A DNA stretch of 64,000 bases, taken from assembly GCF_008274695.1 (NCBI RefSeq), contig NZ_VTOU01000003.1, forward strand, positions 930,001 through 994,000, written 5' to 3'. The notes under the pieces are model-generated. The model saw nothing but the letters and a program-made list of their open reading frames with translations, made no database searches and was not told the DNA's origin. The position numbers and the translations under genes are program-made. Source of the stretch: Sphingomonas montanisoli. Lineage in GTDB: Bacteria; Pseudomonadota; Alphaproteobacteria; Sphingomonadales; Sphingomonadaceae. Positions 26,024 through 37,072 of this stretch are shown here, one piece after another; positions within the stretch are counted from its first letter, which is position 1; each line of letters opens with the position of its first letter.

Positions 26024-27562
26024 TCAGTTTACCGGCGGAACCGGCGGCGGCGGGATGTCCGCGTCGGTCTCATGCGTATCGATCACGCCGCGGCCCACAT
26101 GGCTGCGCGATCGGCTGTAGCCGAAATAAACCAGCAGGCCGATCGCCGCCCAGATCACGAAGAGGATGATGCTCTTATGATCGAGGCTGGCGAACAGATA
26201 GACGCAGCCCAGGATCGAGAGCGGCGCGGTGATGTTGATCAGCGGCGTACGGAACGGGCGATGACGGCTCGGATCGGTCCGGCGCAGCACCATCACCGCG
26301 ATCGAAACCGCCGCGAAGGCGAACAAGGTGCCCGAATTGGAGATGTTGGCGAGCTGCCCCACCGGGAAGAACGCCGAGAACAGGACCACGAACACACCGG
26401 TGATGATCGTGATCACATGCGGCGTGTGGAAGGTCGGGTGGATCTTCGAAAAGGCACGCGGCAGCAGGCCGTCGCGGCTCATCACGAAGAAGATGCGGGT
26501 CTGACCGAACATCATCATCAGGATGACCGAAGGCAGTGCCAGCCCGGCGGCGAGTCCGAGCAGGTTGCCGATCTGCGGCCAGCCGATTTCGCGTAGCGTG
26601 AAGGCCAGCGCCTCCTTCGAACAGACAACGTCCTTGAAGCCTTCGGTGGCGCGGACGGCGCATTGCTGCGCCAGTTCGCGGCTGCCCGGTTCGAGGATCG
26701 CGCCTGCGGCTCCGACCACCGGCTGGGTGCTCAGACCCGGGGCACCGATTACGCCCGCTGCGACGAGGATGTAGAAGATCGTGCAGATGCCCAGCGAACC
26801 GATCAGGCCGATCGGCATGTTGCGCTGCGGGTTCTTGGTTTCCTCGGCCGCGGTCGAAACCGCGTCGAAGCCGACATAAGCGAAGAAGATCGATGCCGCC
26901 GCCATGGAGATGCCGACGAAGCCGGTCGGTGCGAACGGCGAGAATTGCGGCGTGTTCATCACCGGCACGGCCAGCGCGATGAACAGGGTGAGTGCCGCGA
27001 CCTTGATCGCCACCAGCACGGCGTTGACGGTCGCGCTTTCCTTGGTGCCGATGACGAGCAGCCAGGTGACGAGCGAGGCGATCGCCATCGCGGGCAAGTT
27101 GATCAGCCCGCCGTCGAACGGCCCGAGCACAAGCGTGTCGGGAATATCGATCCCGAAACTATGTTCGATCAGGCCGACCACATAGCCCGACCAGCCGACC
27201 GACACCGCGCCGGCGGCCACCGCATATTCGAGGATCAGTGCCCAGCCGACCAGCCACGCGATCAGCTCGCCCATCACGGCGTAGCTGTAGGTGTATGCGG
27301 AGCCGGAAACCGGCACCATCGACGCCATTTCGGCATAACAGAGTGCGGCGAAGGCGCAGACCACGCCGGCGATGATGAACGACACCATCATGCCCGGCCC
27401 GGCTTTCTGCGCGGCCTCGGCCGTGAGCACGAAGATGCCGGTGCCGATGACAGCGCCGATGCCCAGCATCGTCAGCTGGAAGGCGCCAAGAGAACGGTGG
27501 AGTGATTTTTTCGCCGCTGTGGCGAGGATGGCATCGAGAGGCTTTACGCGCCCGAAAATCAT
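26024..27562 (-). CDS. Amino acid permease (APC superfamily, CAT-like)
   Basis: A 512-residue inner-membrane transporter with about 12 hydrophobic spans. The first spans hold GAVIGTGIFVLTA and SMVPVSGSAYTYSYAVMGE, and the middle shows FFAYVGFDAVSTAAEETKNP, all typical of APC cationic-amino-acid-transporter-type permeases. A long periplasmic loop with two cysteines (AQQCAVRATEGFKDVVCSKE) is unusual for small APC members and may form a disulfide. ATG 27562 with GGGGA upstream is preferred to a 27-residue longer form. The substrate is not predictable. Confidence 0.9.
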   Translation of the reverse strand: MIFGRVKPLDAILATAAKKSLHRSLGAFQLTMLGIGAVIGTGIFVLTAEAAQKAGPGMMVSFIIAGVVCAFAALCYAEMASMVPVSGSAYTYSYAVMGELIAWLVGWALILEYAVAAGAVSVGWSGYVVGLIEHSFGIDIPDTLVLGPFDGGLINLPAMAIASLVTWLLVIGTKESATVNAVLVAIKVAALTLFIALAVPVMNTPQFSPFAPTGFVGISMAAASIFFAYVGFDAVSTAAEETKNPQRNMPIGLIGSLGICTIFYILVAAGVIGAPGLSTQPVVGAAGAILEPGSRELAQQCAVRATEGFKDVVCSKEALAFTLREIGWPQIGNLLGLAAGLALPSVILMMMFGQTRIFFVMSRDGLLPRAFSKIHPTFHTPHVITIITGVFVVLFSAFFPVGQLANISNSGTLFAFAAVSIAVMVLRRTDPSRHRPFRTPLINITAPLSILGCVYLFASLDHKSIILFVIWAAIGLLVYFGYSRSRSHVGRGVIDTHETDADIPPPPVPPVN

Positions 27563-27674
27563 GCGGATTTCCCCAGTCGCCGGCGTCCCTAAGCGCCGAC
27601 GGTCATGGGGTGGGGAGCCTAGCCGTCTTTTCGTGACGCGCAATAGCGCGCGGCGGCAGGAAACGCCGAGACGT

Positions 27675-28055
27675 TCAGACCCCCGGAATCATCTCGCGGA
27701 ACTGGCGCCCGCCGAAGATGTGGACATGAAGGTGCGGAACCTCCTGATGGCCGTGGCCGCCGATGTTGGCGAGCAGGCGGTATCCGGGCTCGACCAGACC
27801 CGCCTCGCGGGCGACATGCCCCACCGCGCGGATGAAGCCGGCAAGCTCGACATCGCCCGCCTTCGTGCTGAAATCATCCCACGAGACATACGGCCCCTTG
27901 GGAATCACCAGGATATGGACGGGCGCCTGCGGATTGATGTCATGGAAGGCGAGGGCGAAATCGTCCTCATAGACTTTCTTGCACGGTAGCTCGCCGCGCA
28001 GGATTCTCGCGAAGACGTTGCCGTCGTCATAAGGCTGGGTCGCGTCGATCGGCAT
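27675..28055 (-). CDS. HIT family protein (histidine triad)
   Basis: A 126-residue HIT hydrolase close to HINT-type proteins. NVFARILRGELPCKKVYEDD is the start typical of the group, and the triad is PHLHVHIFGG. These enzymes hydrolyse nucleoside phosphoramidates such as AMP-lysine. In alphaproteobacteria a HIT gene often lies next to hisE, as here (12 bases between them), so it is probably the last gene of the his operon. Confidence 0.93.
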   Translation of the reverse strand: MPIDATQPYDDGNVFARILRGELPCKKVYEDDFALAFHDINPQAPVHILVIPKGPYVSWDDFSTKAGDVELAGFIRAVGHVAREAGLVEPGYRLLANIGGHGHQEVPHLHVHIFGGRQFREMIPGV

Positions 28056-28067
28056 GTCTCTCTCCGG

Positions 28068-28388
28068 TCAGTCTCTCGGTCGCGCTGCTTTTTCGGCGAT
28101 GCCCGAGACGCCCTCGCGTCGATCAAGCTCGGCCATCACGTCGGCGATCGGAACGCCCGACGCACCGAGCAGGACCATCAGGTGGAACAGCAGGTCGGCG
28201 GCCTCGCCGGTCAGTTCGGCCGCGTCGCCGCGCATCGCCGCGATCACCGTTTCGACAGCTTCTTCGCCCAATTTCTGCGCGATCTTGGCCATGCCCTTGG
28301 CGTTGAGCCGGGCGACATAAGAGGAGTCGGGATCCGCGCCGCGGCGGGCGGCGATGGTCGATTCGAGCCGGTCGAGGGTCGCGGTCAT
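28068..28388 (-). CDS. hisE: Phosphoribosyl-ATP pyrophosphatase
   Basis: A 106-residue MazG-like helical enzyme of the second step of histidine synthesis (PR-ATP to PR-AMP). SSYVARLNAKGMAKIAQKLG, then EEAVETVIAAM and EAADLLFHLMVLL, carry the E-x-x-E and E/D metal ligands. HisE and HisI are separate proteins here, since no HisI domain is fused and no hisI gene is in the window. It is separated from hisF by the exported mini-protein gene. Confidence 0.95.
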   Translation of the reverse strand: MTATLDRLESTIAARRGADPDSSYVARLNAKGMAKIAQKLGEEAVETVIAAMRGDAAELTGEAADLLFHLMVLLGASGVPIADVMAELDRREGVSGIAEKAARPRD

Positions 28389-28444
28389 GCGCCCCCCAAA
28401 GCGCATGAAGCGGTTTCGGTCAATCCGGCGTGATCAATCGAGGG

Positions 28445-28654
28445 TTACTTGCTGCCCTTGCGACGGCTGGCGATCGCGAAGCGGCCGATGATCAGGCCGG
28501 CGGTGCCGATCATGAGCATCACGATCGCGCTCGGCTCGGCCAACATGTCGCCAACCGAGTGTTTGGGGGCGGCCAGCGTGGCCCATGCCGGGGCTGCCAG
28601 CGCGTTGACATAAGCGATCAACATCAGTCGCGCCGTGATCTTTTCGAGAACCAT
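28445..28654 (-). CDS. Exported 69-residue protein with PEP-CTERM-like anchor
   Basis: A 69-residue protein with an N-terminal signal peptide (ARLMLIAYVNALAAPAWA, cleavage before TLAAP) and a C-terminal tripartite tail. The tail is AEPSAIVM, a hydrophobic span and RFAIASRRKGSK. This is the layout of PEP-CTERM sorting signals cut by exosortase, with Ala in place of the first Pro. Only about 15 residues lie between the two signals. A strong ribosome-binding site (GGGGGAAG) precedes ATG 28654. It lies between hisF and hisE but seems to have its own sigma-54-type promoter. Exosortase is not in the window. The call as a PEP-CTERM protein is likely, its role unknown. Confidence 0.7.
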   Translation of the reverse strand: MVLEKITARLMLIAYVNALAAPAWATLAAPKHSVGDMLAEPSAIVMLMIGTAGLIIGRFAIASRRKGSK

Positions 28655-28687
28655 CGTCTTCCCCCAATTCTATCTGCAAACGTTAAC

Positions 28688-28702
28688 GCAAACGTCATGC
28701 CA
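28688..28702 (-). promoter_or_regulatory. Sigma-54 (RpoN) promoter candidate
   Basis: Read on the minus strand the bases are TGGCATGACGTTTGC, which fits the sigma-54 consensus TGGCAYRN4TTGC with the invariant GG and GC ten bases apart. The predicted start near 28676 gives a leader of about 22 bases before the 69-residue PEP-CTERM-like gene. Confidence 0.65.
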
Positions 28703-28774
28703 GAGTGAGGAAAGCGCCGATTTCGGGCGTCGGACGAAATGGTGGCCGTTAACCGTGTAAAATGTTCCGACAGC

Positions 28775-29536
28775 TTAGCTGCGGACAGGAAGCCCCGCTT
28801 GCCGCAAAGCATTGCGCGCTTCGGCGACACTGTGCTTGCCGAAATGGAAGATCGATGCCGCGAGGACGGCGCTCGCATGCCCTTCGGTCACGCCCGCGAC
28901 GAGGTGGTCGAGATTGCCGACGCCCCCACTCGCGATCACCGGCACGTCGACCGCGTCGGCGATAGCGCGGGTCAAGGCGAGGTCATATCCGTCGCGCGTG
29001 CCATCGCGGTCCATCGAGGTCAGCAGAATCTCGCCCGCGCCCAGCGAGGCGAGCCGCCTGGCATGGTCTACCGCGTCGATGCCGGTCGGCTTGCGGCCGC
29101 CGTGCGTGTAGATTTCCCAGCGGCCCGGGCCCACATTGCGCGCGTCGACCGCGCCGACCACGCATTGTGCGCCGAAGCGTTCGGCCATCTCGGCGCACAG
29201 TTCGGGCCGCGCGACCGCCGCCGAATTGACCGCGACCTTGTCGGCCCCTGCCAGAAGCAACGCACGGGCATCGTCGACGGTGCGCACGCCGCCGCCGACG
29301 GTGAGGGGCATGAAACAGACCGCCGCGGTGCGCGCGACCACGTCGATGATAGTGCCGCGTCCCTCATGGCTGGCGGTGATGTCGAGGAAGCAGAGCTCGT
29401 CGGCTTGTGCGGCGTCATAGACCTTCGCCTGCTCGACGGGGTCGCCCGCATCGGCGAGGTCGACGAAGTTGACGCCCTTCACCACGCGGCCGCCCGCGAC
29501 GTCGAGGCAGGGAATGATGCGGACGCGAACCGTCAT
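28775..29536 (-). CDS. hisF: Imidazole glycerol phosphate synthase, cyclase subunit
   Basis: A 253-residue TIM-barrel enzyme that, with HisH, converts PRFAR and ammonia to imidazole glycerol phosphate and AICAR. Asp in [15 protein letters not shown] and the Asp of [20 protein letters not shown]-type segments are in place. It overlaps hisA by 4 bases. About 120 bases separate it from the next minus-strand gene, holding the sigma-54 box. Confidence 0.96.
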   Translation of the reverse strand: MTVRVRIIPCLDVAGGRVVKGVNFVDLADAGDPVEQAKVYDAAQADELCFLDITASHEGRGTIIDVVARTAAVCFMPLTVGGGVRTVDDARALLLAGADKVAVNSAAVARPELCAEMAERFGAQCVVGAVDARNVGPGRWEIYTHGGRKPTGIDAVDHARRLASLGAGEILLTSMDRDGTRDGYDLALTRAIADAVDVPVIASGGVGNLDHLVAGVTEGHASAVLAASIFHFGKHSVAEARNALRQAGLPVRS

Positions 29537-30279
29537 CCGCGTTTTACTTCGGAACGGGCGACCCGAATCGCCTCGGCCAGATCGAGCCGTCCATCGTAGA
29601 GCGCGCGCCCGGTGATGACGCCCTCGATCCCGTCGACGGCATGGGGCGTCAGCGCCTCGATATCGGCGATCGATGCGACGCCGCCGCTCGCGATCACGGG
29701 GATCGATGCATGGCGGGCGAGCGCGACGGTCGCCTCGACATTGCAGCCCTTCAGCAGCCCGTCGCGACCAACATCGGTGAACAGGAGCGACGCGACCCCC
29801 GCATCGGCGAAGCGATCGGCGAGGTCGTAAATGCTGACGGTCGACACATCGGCCCAGCCATGCGTCGCGACGAAGCCGTCGCGCGCATCGACACCAACGA
29901 CGATCCTGCCCGGCAGCGCGCGGGCGGCCTCCTTCACAAGTTCGGGATTCTCCAGCGCGGCGGTGCCGATGATCACGCGCTCGACGCCCAGATCGAGCCA
30001 GCGATCGATCGCGGCGCGGTCACGAATGCCACCGCCGAGTTCGACTTTGCCGGGAAAGGCATCGAGGATCGCTTCCACCGCCTCGGCATTGACCGCGCGG
30101 CCGGCGAATGCGCCGTCGAGATCGACGACATGAAGCCAGTCGGCGCCCGCTTCCGCGAACTTGCGCGCCTGATCGGCGGGATCGTCGCCATAGACGGTCG
30201 CGCGCGCCATATCGCCTTCGGCCAGGCGCACGACCTGCCCACCCTTGAGGTCGATCGCGGGAAAGACGGTGATCGGCAT
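29533..30279 (-). CDS. hisA: 1-(5-phosphoribosyl)-5-[(5-phosphoribosylamino)methylideneamino]imidazole-4-carboxamide isomerase
   Basis: A 248-residue half-barrel duplicate related to HisF, which isomerises ProFAR to PRFAR. The catalytic Asp is in [15 protein letters not shown] and the second in [14 protein letters not shown]. The gene starts next to the hisH stop and overlaps hisF, the usual B-H-A-F order. Confidence 0.96.
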   Translation of the reverse strand: MPITVFPAIDLKGGQVVRLAEGDMARATVYGDDPADQARKFAEAGADWLHVVDLDGAFAGRAVNAEAVEAILDAFPGKVELGGGIRDRAAIDRWLDLGVERVIIGTAALENPELVKEAARALPGRIVVGVDARDGFVATHGWADVSTVSIYDLADRFADAGVASLLFTDVGRDGLLKGCNVEATVALARHASIPVIASGGVASIADIEALTPHAVDGIEGVITGRALYDGRLDLAEAIRVARSEVKRG

Positions 30280-30897
30280 CTACGGTTTCCAGTCGAGAAA
30301 GCGGGAAAGGAAGGTGAGGCCGTAGGCCTGACTCTTTTCGGGGTGGAATTGCGCGCCGACGATATTGTCGCGGCCGACGGCGGCGGTCAGCGTCGCGCCA
30401 TGCGTCGTGGTCGCAAGGACATGCGCAGGATCGGTCACGTCGAAGGCATAGCTGTGCAGGAAATAGGCTTCGCCGGGAACGATCAGCGGGTGCGTCACGG
30501 CGGGCACCACATCATTCCATCCCATGTGCGGCACCTTGATCGCGGGCTCGGTCGGCTGGATCAGCCGCACGTCGCCGCCAATCCAGCCGAGGCCGGGGGT
30601 CGACCCATATTCATGCCCCGCATCTGCGAGAAGCTGCATGCCCACGCACACGCCCAGGAACGGCGCGCCGCGTGTGAGGACGGCCTCGCGCAGTGCATCG
30701 ACCATGCCGGGGATCGCTTCCAGCCCACCCATGCACGCGGCGAAGGCGCCGACGCCGGGCAGGACGATGCGATCGGCGGTGCGGACGATCTCGGCATCGG
30801 CGGTAACCGTCGGATCGCCGCCGGCCGCCCGCAACGCATTCTCCACCGACCGCAAATTCCCCGCGCCATAATCGATCAGCGCGATCGTCTCGGCCAC
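30280..30897 (-). CDS. hisH: Imidazole glycerol phosphate synthase, glutaminase subunit
   Basis: A 205-residue class I glutamine amidotransferase that supplies ammonia to HisF. The nucleophile lies in PFLGVCVGMQLLAD and the His-x-Glu pair in GAQFHPEKSQ. It begins one base from the hisB stop and abuts hisA. Confidence 0.96.
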   Translation of the reverse strand: MAETIALIDYGAGNLRSVENALRAAGGDPTVTADAEIVRTADRIVLPGVGAFAACMGGLEAIPGMVDALREAVLTRGAPFLGVCVGMQLLADAGHEYGSTPGLGWIGGDVRLIQPTEPAIKVPHMGWNDVVPAVTHPLIVPGEAYFLHSYAFDVTDPAHVLATTTHGATLTAAVGRDNIVGAQFHPEKSQAYGLTFLSRFLDWKP

Positions 30898-30898
30898 T

Positions 30899-31486
30899 TC
30901 AGAGCGTCCCCTTGGTCGACGGAATCGCGTCGGCCTTGCGCGGATCGATCTCGGTCGCGACGCGCAGCGCGCGTGCCAGCCCCTTGAAGCAGCTTTCGAC
31001 GATATGGTGGTTGTTCGAACCGTAGAGATTTTCGACGTGCAGCGTGATCCCCGCCGACTGCGCGAAGCTGTGGAACCAGTGTTCGATCAGCTCGGTGTCC
31101 CATTCGCCCAGGCGCGGCATGTTGAGCGCGACCTTCCACACGATCCAGGGCCGGCCCGAAATGTCGAGCGCGACGCGGGTCAGCGTCTCGTCCATCGGCG
31201 CATAGGCATGGCCGTATCGGGTGATGCCGCGCTTGTCGCCCAGCGCCTTGGCCAGCGCGTCCCCGATCGCGATGGCGCAATCTTCGGTCGTGTGGTGCTG
31301 GTCGATGTGGAGATCGCCCGAAACCTTGACGTCGAGGTCGATCAGCGAGTGGCGCGACAGCTGCTCGATCATATGATCGAGGAAGCCGATTCCGGTCGAC
31401 ACCGTATAAATGCCAGTTCCATCGAGGTTGAGCGCCACCGAAATATCGGTTTCGCTGGTCTTTCGCGTGATCGTCGCGGTGCGCAT
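30899..31486 (-). CDS. hisB: Imidazoleglycerol-phosphate dehydratase
   Basis: A 195-residue manganese enzyme without the phosphatase domain found in enterobacterial HisB. It removes water from imidazole glycerol phosphate. Typical metal-ligand segments are [26 protein letters not shown] and [15 protein letters not shown] 31486 is selected over a longer frame that runs across the promoter region shared with sspB. It is the first gene of the his cluster. Confidence 0.96.
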   Translation of the reverse strand: MRTATITRKTSETDISVALNLDGTGIYTVSTGIGFLDHMIEQLSRHSLIDLDVKVSGDLHIDQHHTTEDCAIAIGDALAKALGDKRGITRYGHAYAPMDETLTRVALDISGRPWIVWKVALNMPRLGEWDTELIEHWFHSFAQSAGITLHVENLYGSNNHHIVESCFKGLARALRVATEIDPRKADAIPSTKGTL

Positions 31487-31594
31487 CGCGTGCTTGTCCC
31501 CCGGGCCTTTATGGCGCCGCCGCCTATAACGGGTCGACGCCGCACTGCAACGCACGACTTGACCCGGCGGGCGGGGGCGTTCACCTAAAGCGCC

Positions 31595-32080
31595 ATGAGC
31601 GACCAAGCGCCCGACAGCCTGATTCCCTATGACGAGATCGTCCAGGAGGCGCTGCGCGCCGTGGTCGGCCGCGTGTTGGGCGAGGTCGAAAGTGCTGGCG
31701 GGCTGCCCGGCGAGCACCATTTCTACATCACTTTCAAGACGGGCGCACCGGGAGTCGACATTCCCCGACACCTCGTCGAACGCTTCCCCGACGAAATGAC
31801 GATCGTCATCCAGAATCGCTTCTGGGATTTGAAGGTGAAGCCGGACGGCTTCGAAGTAGGGCTGTCGTTCAACCAGGTTCCGGCCAAGCTGATCATCCCG
31901 TTCGGCGCGGTCACCGGCTTCGTCGATCCCGCGGTCAACTTCGCACTCCAGTTCCAGGCGCAGATCGACGATGACGGCGAGGAGCCCGGCCACGAGACCG
32001 CCGGCAACGACGCGCCGATCGCGACCCCGGTCGAGGACGGATCGAACGTCGTCTCGATCGATTTCACCCGCAAGAAGTAA
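31595..32080 (+). CDS. sspB: SspB-family ClpXP adaptor (alphaproteobacterial type)
   Basis: A 161-residue protein of the alphaproteobacterial SspB group. The core ([20 protein letters not shown], then [14 protein letters not shown] and [21 protein letters not shown]) is the ssrA-tag-binding domain. The C-terminal tail [11 protein letters not shown] after an acidic linker is a ClpX-binding (XB-like) motif. SspB delivers ssrA-tagged and other substrates to ClpXP. It is divergent from hisB. Confidence 0.9.
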   Translation: MSDQAPDSLIPYDEIVQEALRAVVGRVLGEVESAGGLPGEHHFYITFKTGAPGVDIPRHLVERFPDEMTIVIQNRFWDLKVKPDGFEVGLSFNQVPAKLIIPFGAVTGFVDPAVNFALQFQAQIDDDGEEPGHETAGNDAPIATPVEDGSNVVSIDFTRKK

Positions 32081-32141
32081 GCGCTTGGCCTGACGGCTGA
32101 TCGTCCTATGTTGCGATCGATTCGCAAGTAGGAGATTCGTC

Positions 32142-33530
<1,389 letters not shown>

Positions 33531-33561
33531 ACGCCCACCACCCCACACCGTTCGTTGGGGA

Positions 33562-36159
33562 TCAGACGAGACTCTTCGAAACCTGCTCGAACACGTCCTT
33601 CGACAGGCCCGGCGTTGAGACGATGCGCTCCAGTTCGGCGCGCATTGCGGTCTGCGCCGTCTCGCCGAATCGGCGCCAGCGGCCGAGCGGCGGGACGAGC
33701 TTCGCGGCGGTCTGCGGGTTGAGCTTGTCGACCGCCAGAACCATGTCGGCCAGGAAGCGGTAGCCGCGCCCCGATGGATCGTGGAACACCAACTGGTTCG
33801 CGGAGAGAGCGCCCACCAGCGATCGCAGCCGGTTAGGGTTGTTCAGCGTGAAATCGGGATGGTCGGCAAGGTCGATCACTTGATCGATCGTGTCGGGCCG
33901 CACCGACAGCGCCTGGGTGGTGAACCATTTGTCGAGCACCAGCCCATTGTCGCGATAGCGCGCGTAGAAGTCCGAAAAGGCCGCGTCGCGTTCGGGCGCA
34001 TAGACGTTGGATAGGATGCCGAGCGCGCCCTGCCGGTCGGTCATGTTGTCGGCGGCGTCGAACTGGTCCTTGGCGATGCCGGGCACGTCGGTCGCCTTGC
34101 CCGCCATCATGAAGCCGAGCGAGACGTTGCGCAGCCGCCGCGCGCCCTTGGCCTGCGGAGTCTGTTCGAAACGGTTGGCGCGGCTGCGATCATAAGCGTC
34201 GCGCCATGCGTCGGACAGGGTGGTGCCCAGATCGCGGCGCAACGCCTCGCGCGCCTGATGGATCGCCTGCGGATCGACGACGAGCATCTGATCGCCGATG
34301 AAACCCTCGGACGGCAGCAGGACGGCCTCGCCGATGAAGGCACTGTCGAGCATCGGGTCGGTCAGGGTGCGCTGCACCGCCTCGATCACCGGTCCGTGAT
34401 CGGCTTTGCCGTTCGCGACACTGCCCACCAGCGTGTCGAGCATCAGCTGCTGCATCGCCTCATACCGGGCGAAAGGATCGTCATCATGCGCCGACAGGAA
34501 GGCGAGGTCGGCCGCGGAGCGATCCGTTTCGATGATGACCGGCGCTGAAAAGCCGCGGTTGATCGACAGGACCGGGCGCTCGCCAATGCCCTCGAACGTC
34601 ACGTCGAGCCGATCGTCGTCCAGCATCACCAGCCGTTCGCCGCCGAAGCTGCGCTGCGTCTTCTCGCCGAACAGGTCGAGCCGCAATGGGATCGGCATCG
34701 GTTGCTTGTCGGGCTGGCCCGGCGTCGCTGGCACGCTCTGTTCCAGTGTGAGGTGCGCACGTCCGCTCGCCGCCTCATGGGTCAGCGTCGCCTTGACGCG
34801 CGGGGTGCCCGCCTGACTGTACCACAGGCGGAAGCGCGACAGATCGACCCCGCTCGCCTCCTCCATCGCCAGCACGAAATCCTCGCAGGTCGCGGCGGTG
34901 CCGTCATGGCGGGTGAAATAAAGGTCGGTGCCCGCCCGGAAACGCTGCGGCCCCAACATGGTGTGGAGCATGCGGATGATCTCCGCGCCCTTGTTATAGA
35001 CGGTCGCGGTATAGAAGTTCGAAATCTCGATATAGCTTTCGGGCCGGATCGGATGGGCCAGTGGCCCTGCATCTTCGGGGAATTGCGCTGCACGAAGCCC
35101 GCGCACATCCTCGATCCGCTTGACGGCCGGCGAACCCTGATCGGCCGAAAAGGCCTGATCGCGGAAGACGGTGAAGCCTTCCTTCAGCGATAGCTGGAAC
35201 CAGTCGCGGCAGGTGACGCGGTTGCCCGACCAATTGTGGAAATATTCGTGCGCGACAACGCCGGCGACCGCGTCGAAATCGGCATCGGTCGCGGTTTCGG
35301 GATCGGCGAGAACGTAGCGCGAGTTGAAGATGTTGAGGCTTTTGTTCTCCATCGCGCCGAAATTGAAATCGGCGACCGCGACGATGTTGAATTCCCCCAG
35401 ATCATATTCGCGGCCATAGACCTTTTCGTCCCACGCCATCGACGCCTTGAGCGCGGCCATGGCATGACCGGTCTTGGGGAGGTCGGCCTCGGCCACCCAG
35501 ATGGCGAGCTTGACGTTGCGGCCGCTCATTGTCGCGAACTGATCGACATTCGCCTTCAGGTCGGCGGCGACCAGAGCGAAGAGGTAGGTCGGCTTGGGAA
35601 AGGGATCGACCCAACGCGCGAAGTGGCGCCCCCCGTCCAGATCGCCCGAGCCGACCAGATCGCCGTTCGACAGAAGCACGGGGAAGCGCGCCTTGTCCGC
35701 CTCCAGCCGCACCGTGTAGCGGCTGAGGATGTCGGGCCGATCGGGGAAGAAGGTGATCCGACGGAAACCTTCGGGCTCGCACTGGGTGCACAACATGCCG
35801 GTCGAGGCGTAAAGGCCCATCAACTGGGTGTTGGCCTGCGGGCTGATCTCGACCTCGGTTTCGATCAGGTGCGATTCGCCGCTCAGGTCGATCAGCAGGT
35901 CGTCGCCAGCCATTCGCCAGGCGTCGTCGTCGGCCGCGCCGTCGATCGTCACAGACAACGCCGTCAGCCCGTCTCCATCCAGGCGCAGCGGGCGGTGGTG
36001 CGCGCCGTTGCGGGTGACGTGGAATCGCGCCTTGATGCGCGTCGCCGCGGGATCGAGTGCGAAGTCGAGCTCCACTTCGGGCACCAGCCAGTCGGGCGCG
36101 CGATATTCCTCGCGGCGGATGATCGGCGGGGCGGCGGTGGCGGATTGGGCGTCGAGCAT
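33562..36159 (-). CDS. pepN: Aminopeptidase N (M1 family)
   Basis: An 865-residue zinc aminopeptidase. The exopeptidase motif FGAMENKSLN and the zinc motif VAHEYFHNWSGNR, followed at the usual distance by LKEGFTVFRDQ (third ligand Glu), identify PepN. The long helical C-terminal domain of bacterial PepN is present. It removes N-terminal residues from peptides in the cytoplasm. ATG 36159 is preferred to an in-frame start 12 codons upstream. Confidence 0.96.
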   Translation of the reverse strand: MLDAQSATAAPPIIRREEYRAPDWLVPEVELDFALDPAATRIKARFHVTRNGAHHRPLRLDGDGLTALSVTIDGAADDDAWRMAGDDLLIDLSGESHLIETEVEISPQANTQLMGLYASTGMLCTQCEPEGFRRITFFPDRPDILSRYTVRLEADKARFPVLLSNGDLVGSGDLDGGRHFARWVDPFPKPTYLFALVAADLKANVDQFATMSGRNVKLAIWVAEADLPKTGHAMAALKASMAWDEKVYGREYDLGEFNIVAVADFNFGAMENKSLNIFNSRYVLADPETATDADFDAVAGVVAHEYFHNWSGNRVTCRDWFQLSLKEGFTVFRDQAFSADQGSPAVKRIEDVRGLRAAQFPEDAGPLAHPIRPESYIEISNFYTATVYNKGAEIIRMLHTMLGPQRFRAGTDLYFTRHDGTAATCEDFVLAMEEASGVDLSRFRLWYSQAGTPRVKATLTHEAASGRAHLTLEQSVPATPGQPDKQPMPIPLRLDLFGEKTQRSFGGERLVMLDDDRLDVTFEGIGERPVLSINRGFSAPVIIETDRSAADLAFLSAHDDDPFARYEAMQQLMLDTLVGSVANGKADHGPVIEAVQRTLTDPMLDSAFIGEAVLLPSEGFIGDQMLVVDPQAIHQAREALRRDLGTTLSDAWRDAYDRSRANRFEQTPQAKGARRLRNVSLGFMMAGKATDVPGIAKDQFDAADNMTDRQGALGILSNVYAPERDAAFSDFYARYRDNGLVLDKWFTTQALSVRPDTIDQVIDLADHPDFTLNNPNRLRSLVGALSANQLVFHDPSGRGYRFLADMVLAVDKLNPQTAAKLVPPLGRWRRFGETAQTAMRAELERIVSTPGLSKDVFEQVSKSLV

Positions 36160-36232
36160 GGTGGGTGGTCTAATCCTGGGCGGGGGGCGAAACAATGGTT
36201 TCGGCTCTGGGTCAACGCGCTAAGAGCACCCG

Positions 36233-37072
36233 ATGTCCTCGATCCTGATCTTCGGCCCCGGCTATACGGCGAGCCGCATCGCCGCTGCGTTGAACGCGTG
36301 CGGCTGGCATGTCGCGATGGTGGGGCGATCGGCGATTGGCGACCTGGCGGCGGTTTCCGCGCAGATCGCGGCGGCGACGCACATCCTGTCGTCTGTCCCG
36401 CCCGATGCTGACGGCGATCCCGTGCTGGTTCGCCATGCCGATGCCCTTGCGGCGTCGGACGCCCGATGGATCGGCTATCTGTCGTCGTCCGGCGTCTATG
36501 GCGATACGGGCGGCGCATGGGTTGACGAGACTGCGCCGGTGGGCGGCGGCCGGCGCAGCGCGCGGACCGACGCCGATCTGGCGTGGCAGGCGCTGCACGC
36601 CCAGGTTCGGGTCTTCCGCCTGCCGGGCATCTACGGCCCCGGCCGTTCGCCGCTCGATCGGGTGCGGGAGGGTAAGGCGCATCGCATCGACCTGCCCGGA
36701 CAGGTGTTCAGCCGGATCCATGTCGACGACATCGTTGGTGGGGTGCTGGCGAGTGTGGATCGCGGGCCGGCGGGAGTGTTCAACATCGCCGACGATCGGC
36801 CGGTGCCGCAGAACAAAGTCATTGCCTATGCCAGTGCCTTGCTGGGTGTCGCGCCGCCGCCGCTCTTGACGCTGGCCGAAGCGAAGCTGTCGCCCGCCGC
36901 CGCCGCTTTCTATGCGGAGAATCGCCGCGTCTCGGCGGGCAAGGCGCGTCGCCTGCTCGGCTGGCGCCCGCTTTATCCCGATTATCGCGCGGGCTTGGCG
37001 GCCCTCAGCGCGATGACCAGCCCGATCAGCGCCAACGCCGATCCCGCGATTGCCGGCAGCGACCAGCGATAG
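36233..37072 (+). CDS. NAD(P)-dependent epimerase/reductase (YeeZ-like SDR)
   Basis: A 279-residue Rossmann-fold protein. The dinucleotide loop is IFGPGYTASRIAAAL, and YLSSSGVYGDTGGAWVDE followed by RLPGIYGPGRSPLDR matches atypical SDR sugar epimerase-like proteins. A catalytic Tyr-Lys pair is not evident (RTDADLAWQA in that zone), so the activity is unsure. The last 91 bases overlap the convergent EamA gene. The final residues (MTSPISANADPAIAGSDQR) may be a non-conserved tail caused by a lost stop. Confidence 0.75.
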   Translation: MSSILIFGPGYTASRIAAALNACGWHVAMVGRSAIGDLAAVSAQIAAATHILSSVPPDADGDPVLVRHADALAASDARWIGYLSSSGVYGDTGGAWVDETAPVGGGRRSARTDADLAWQALHAQVRVFRLPGIYGPGRSPLDRVREGKAHRIDLPGQVFSRIHVDDIVGGVLASVDRGPAGVFNIADDRPVPQNKVIAYASALLGVAPPPLLTLAEAKLSPAAAAFYAENRRVSAGKARRLLGWRPLYPDYRAGLAALSAMTSPISANADPAIAGSDQR

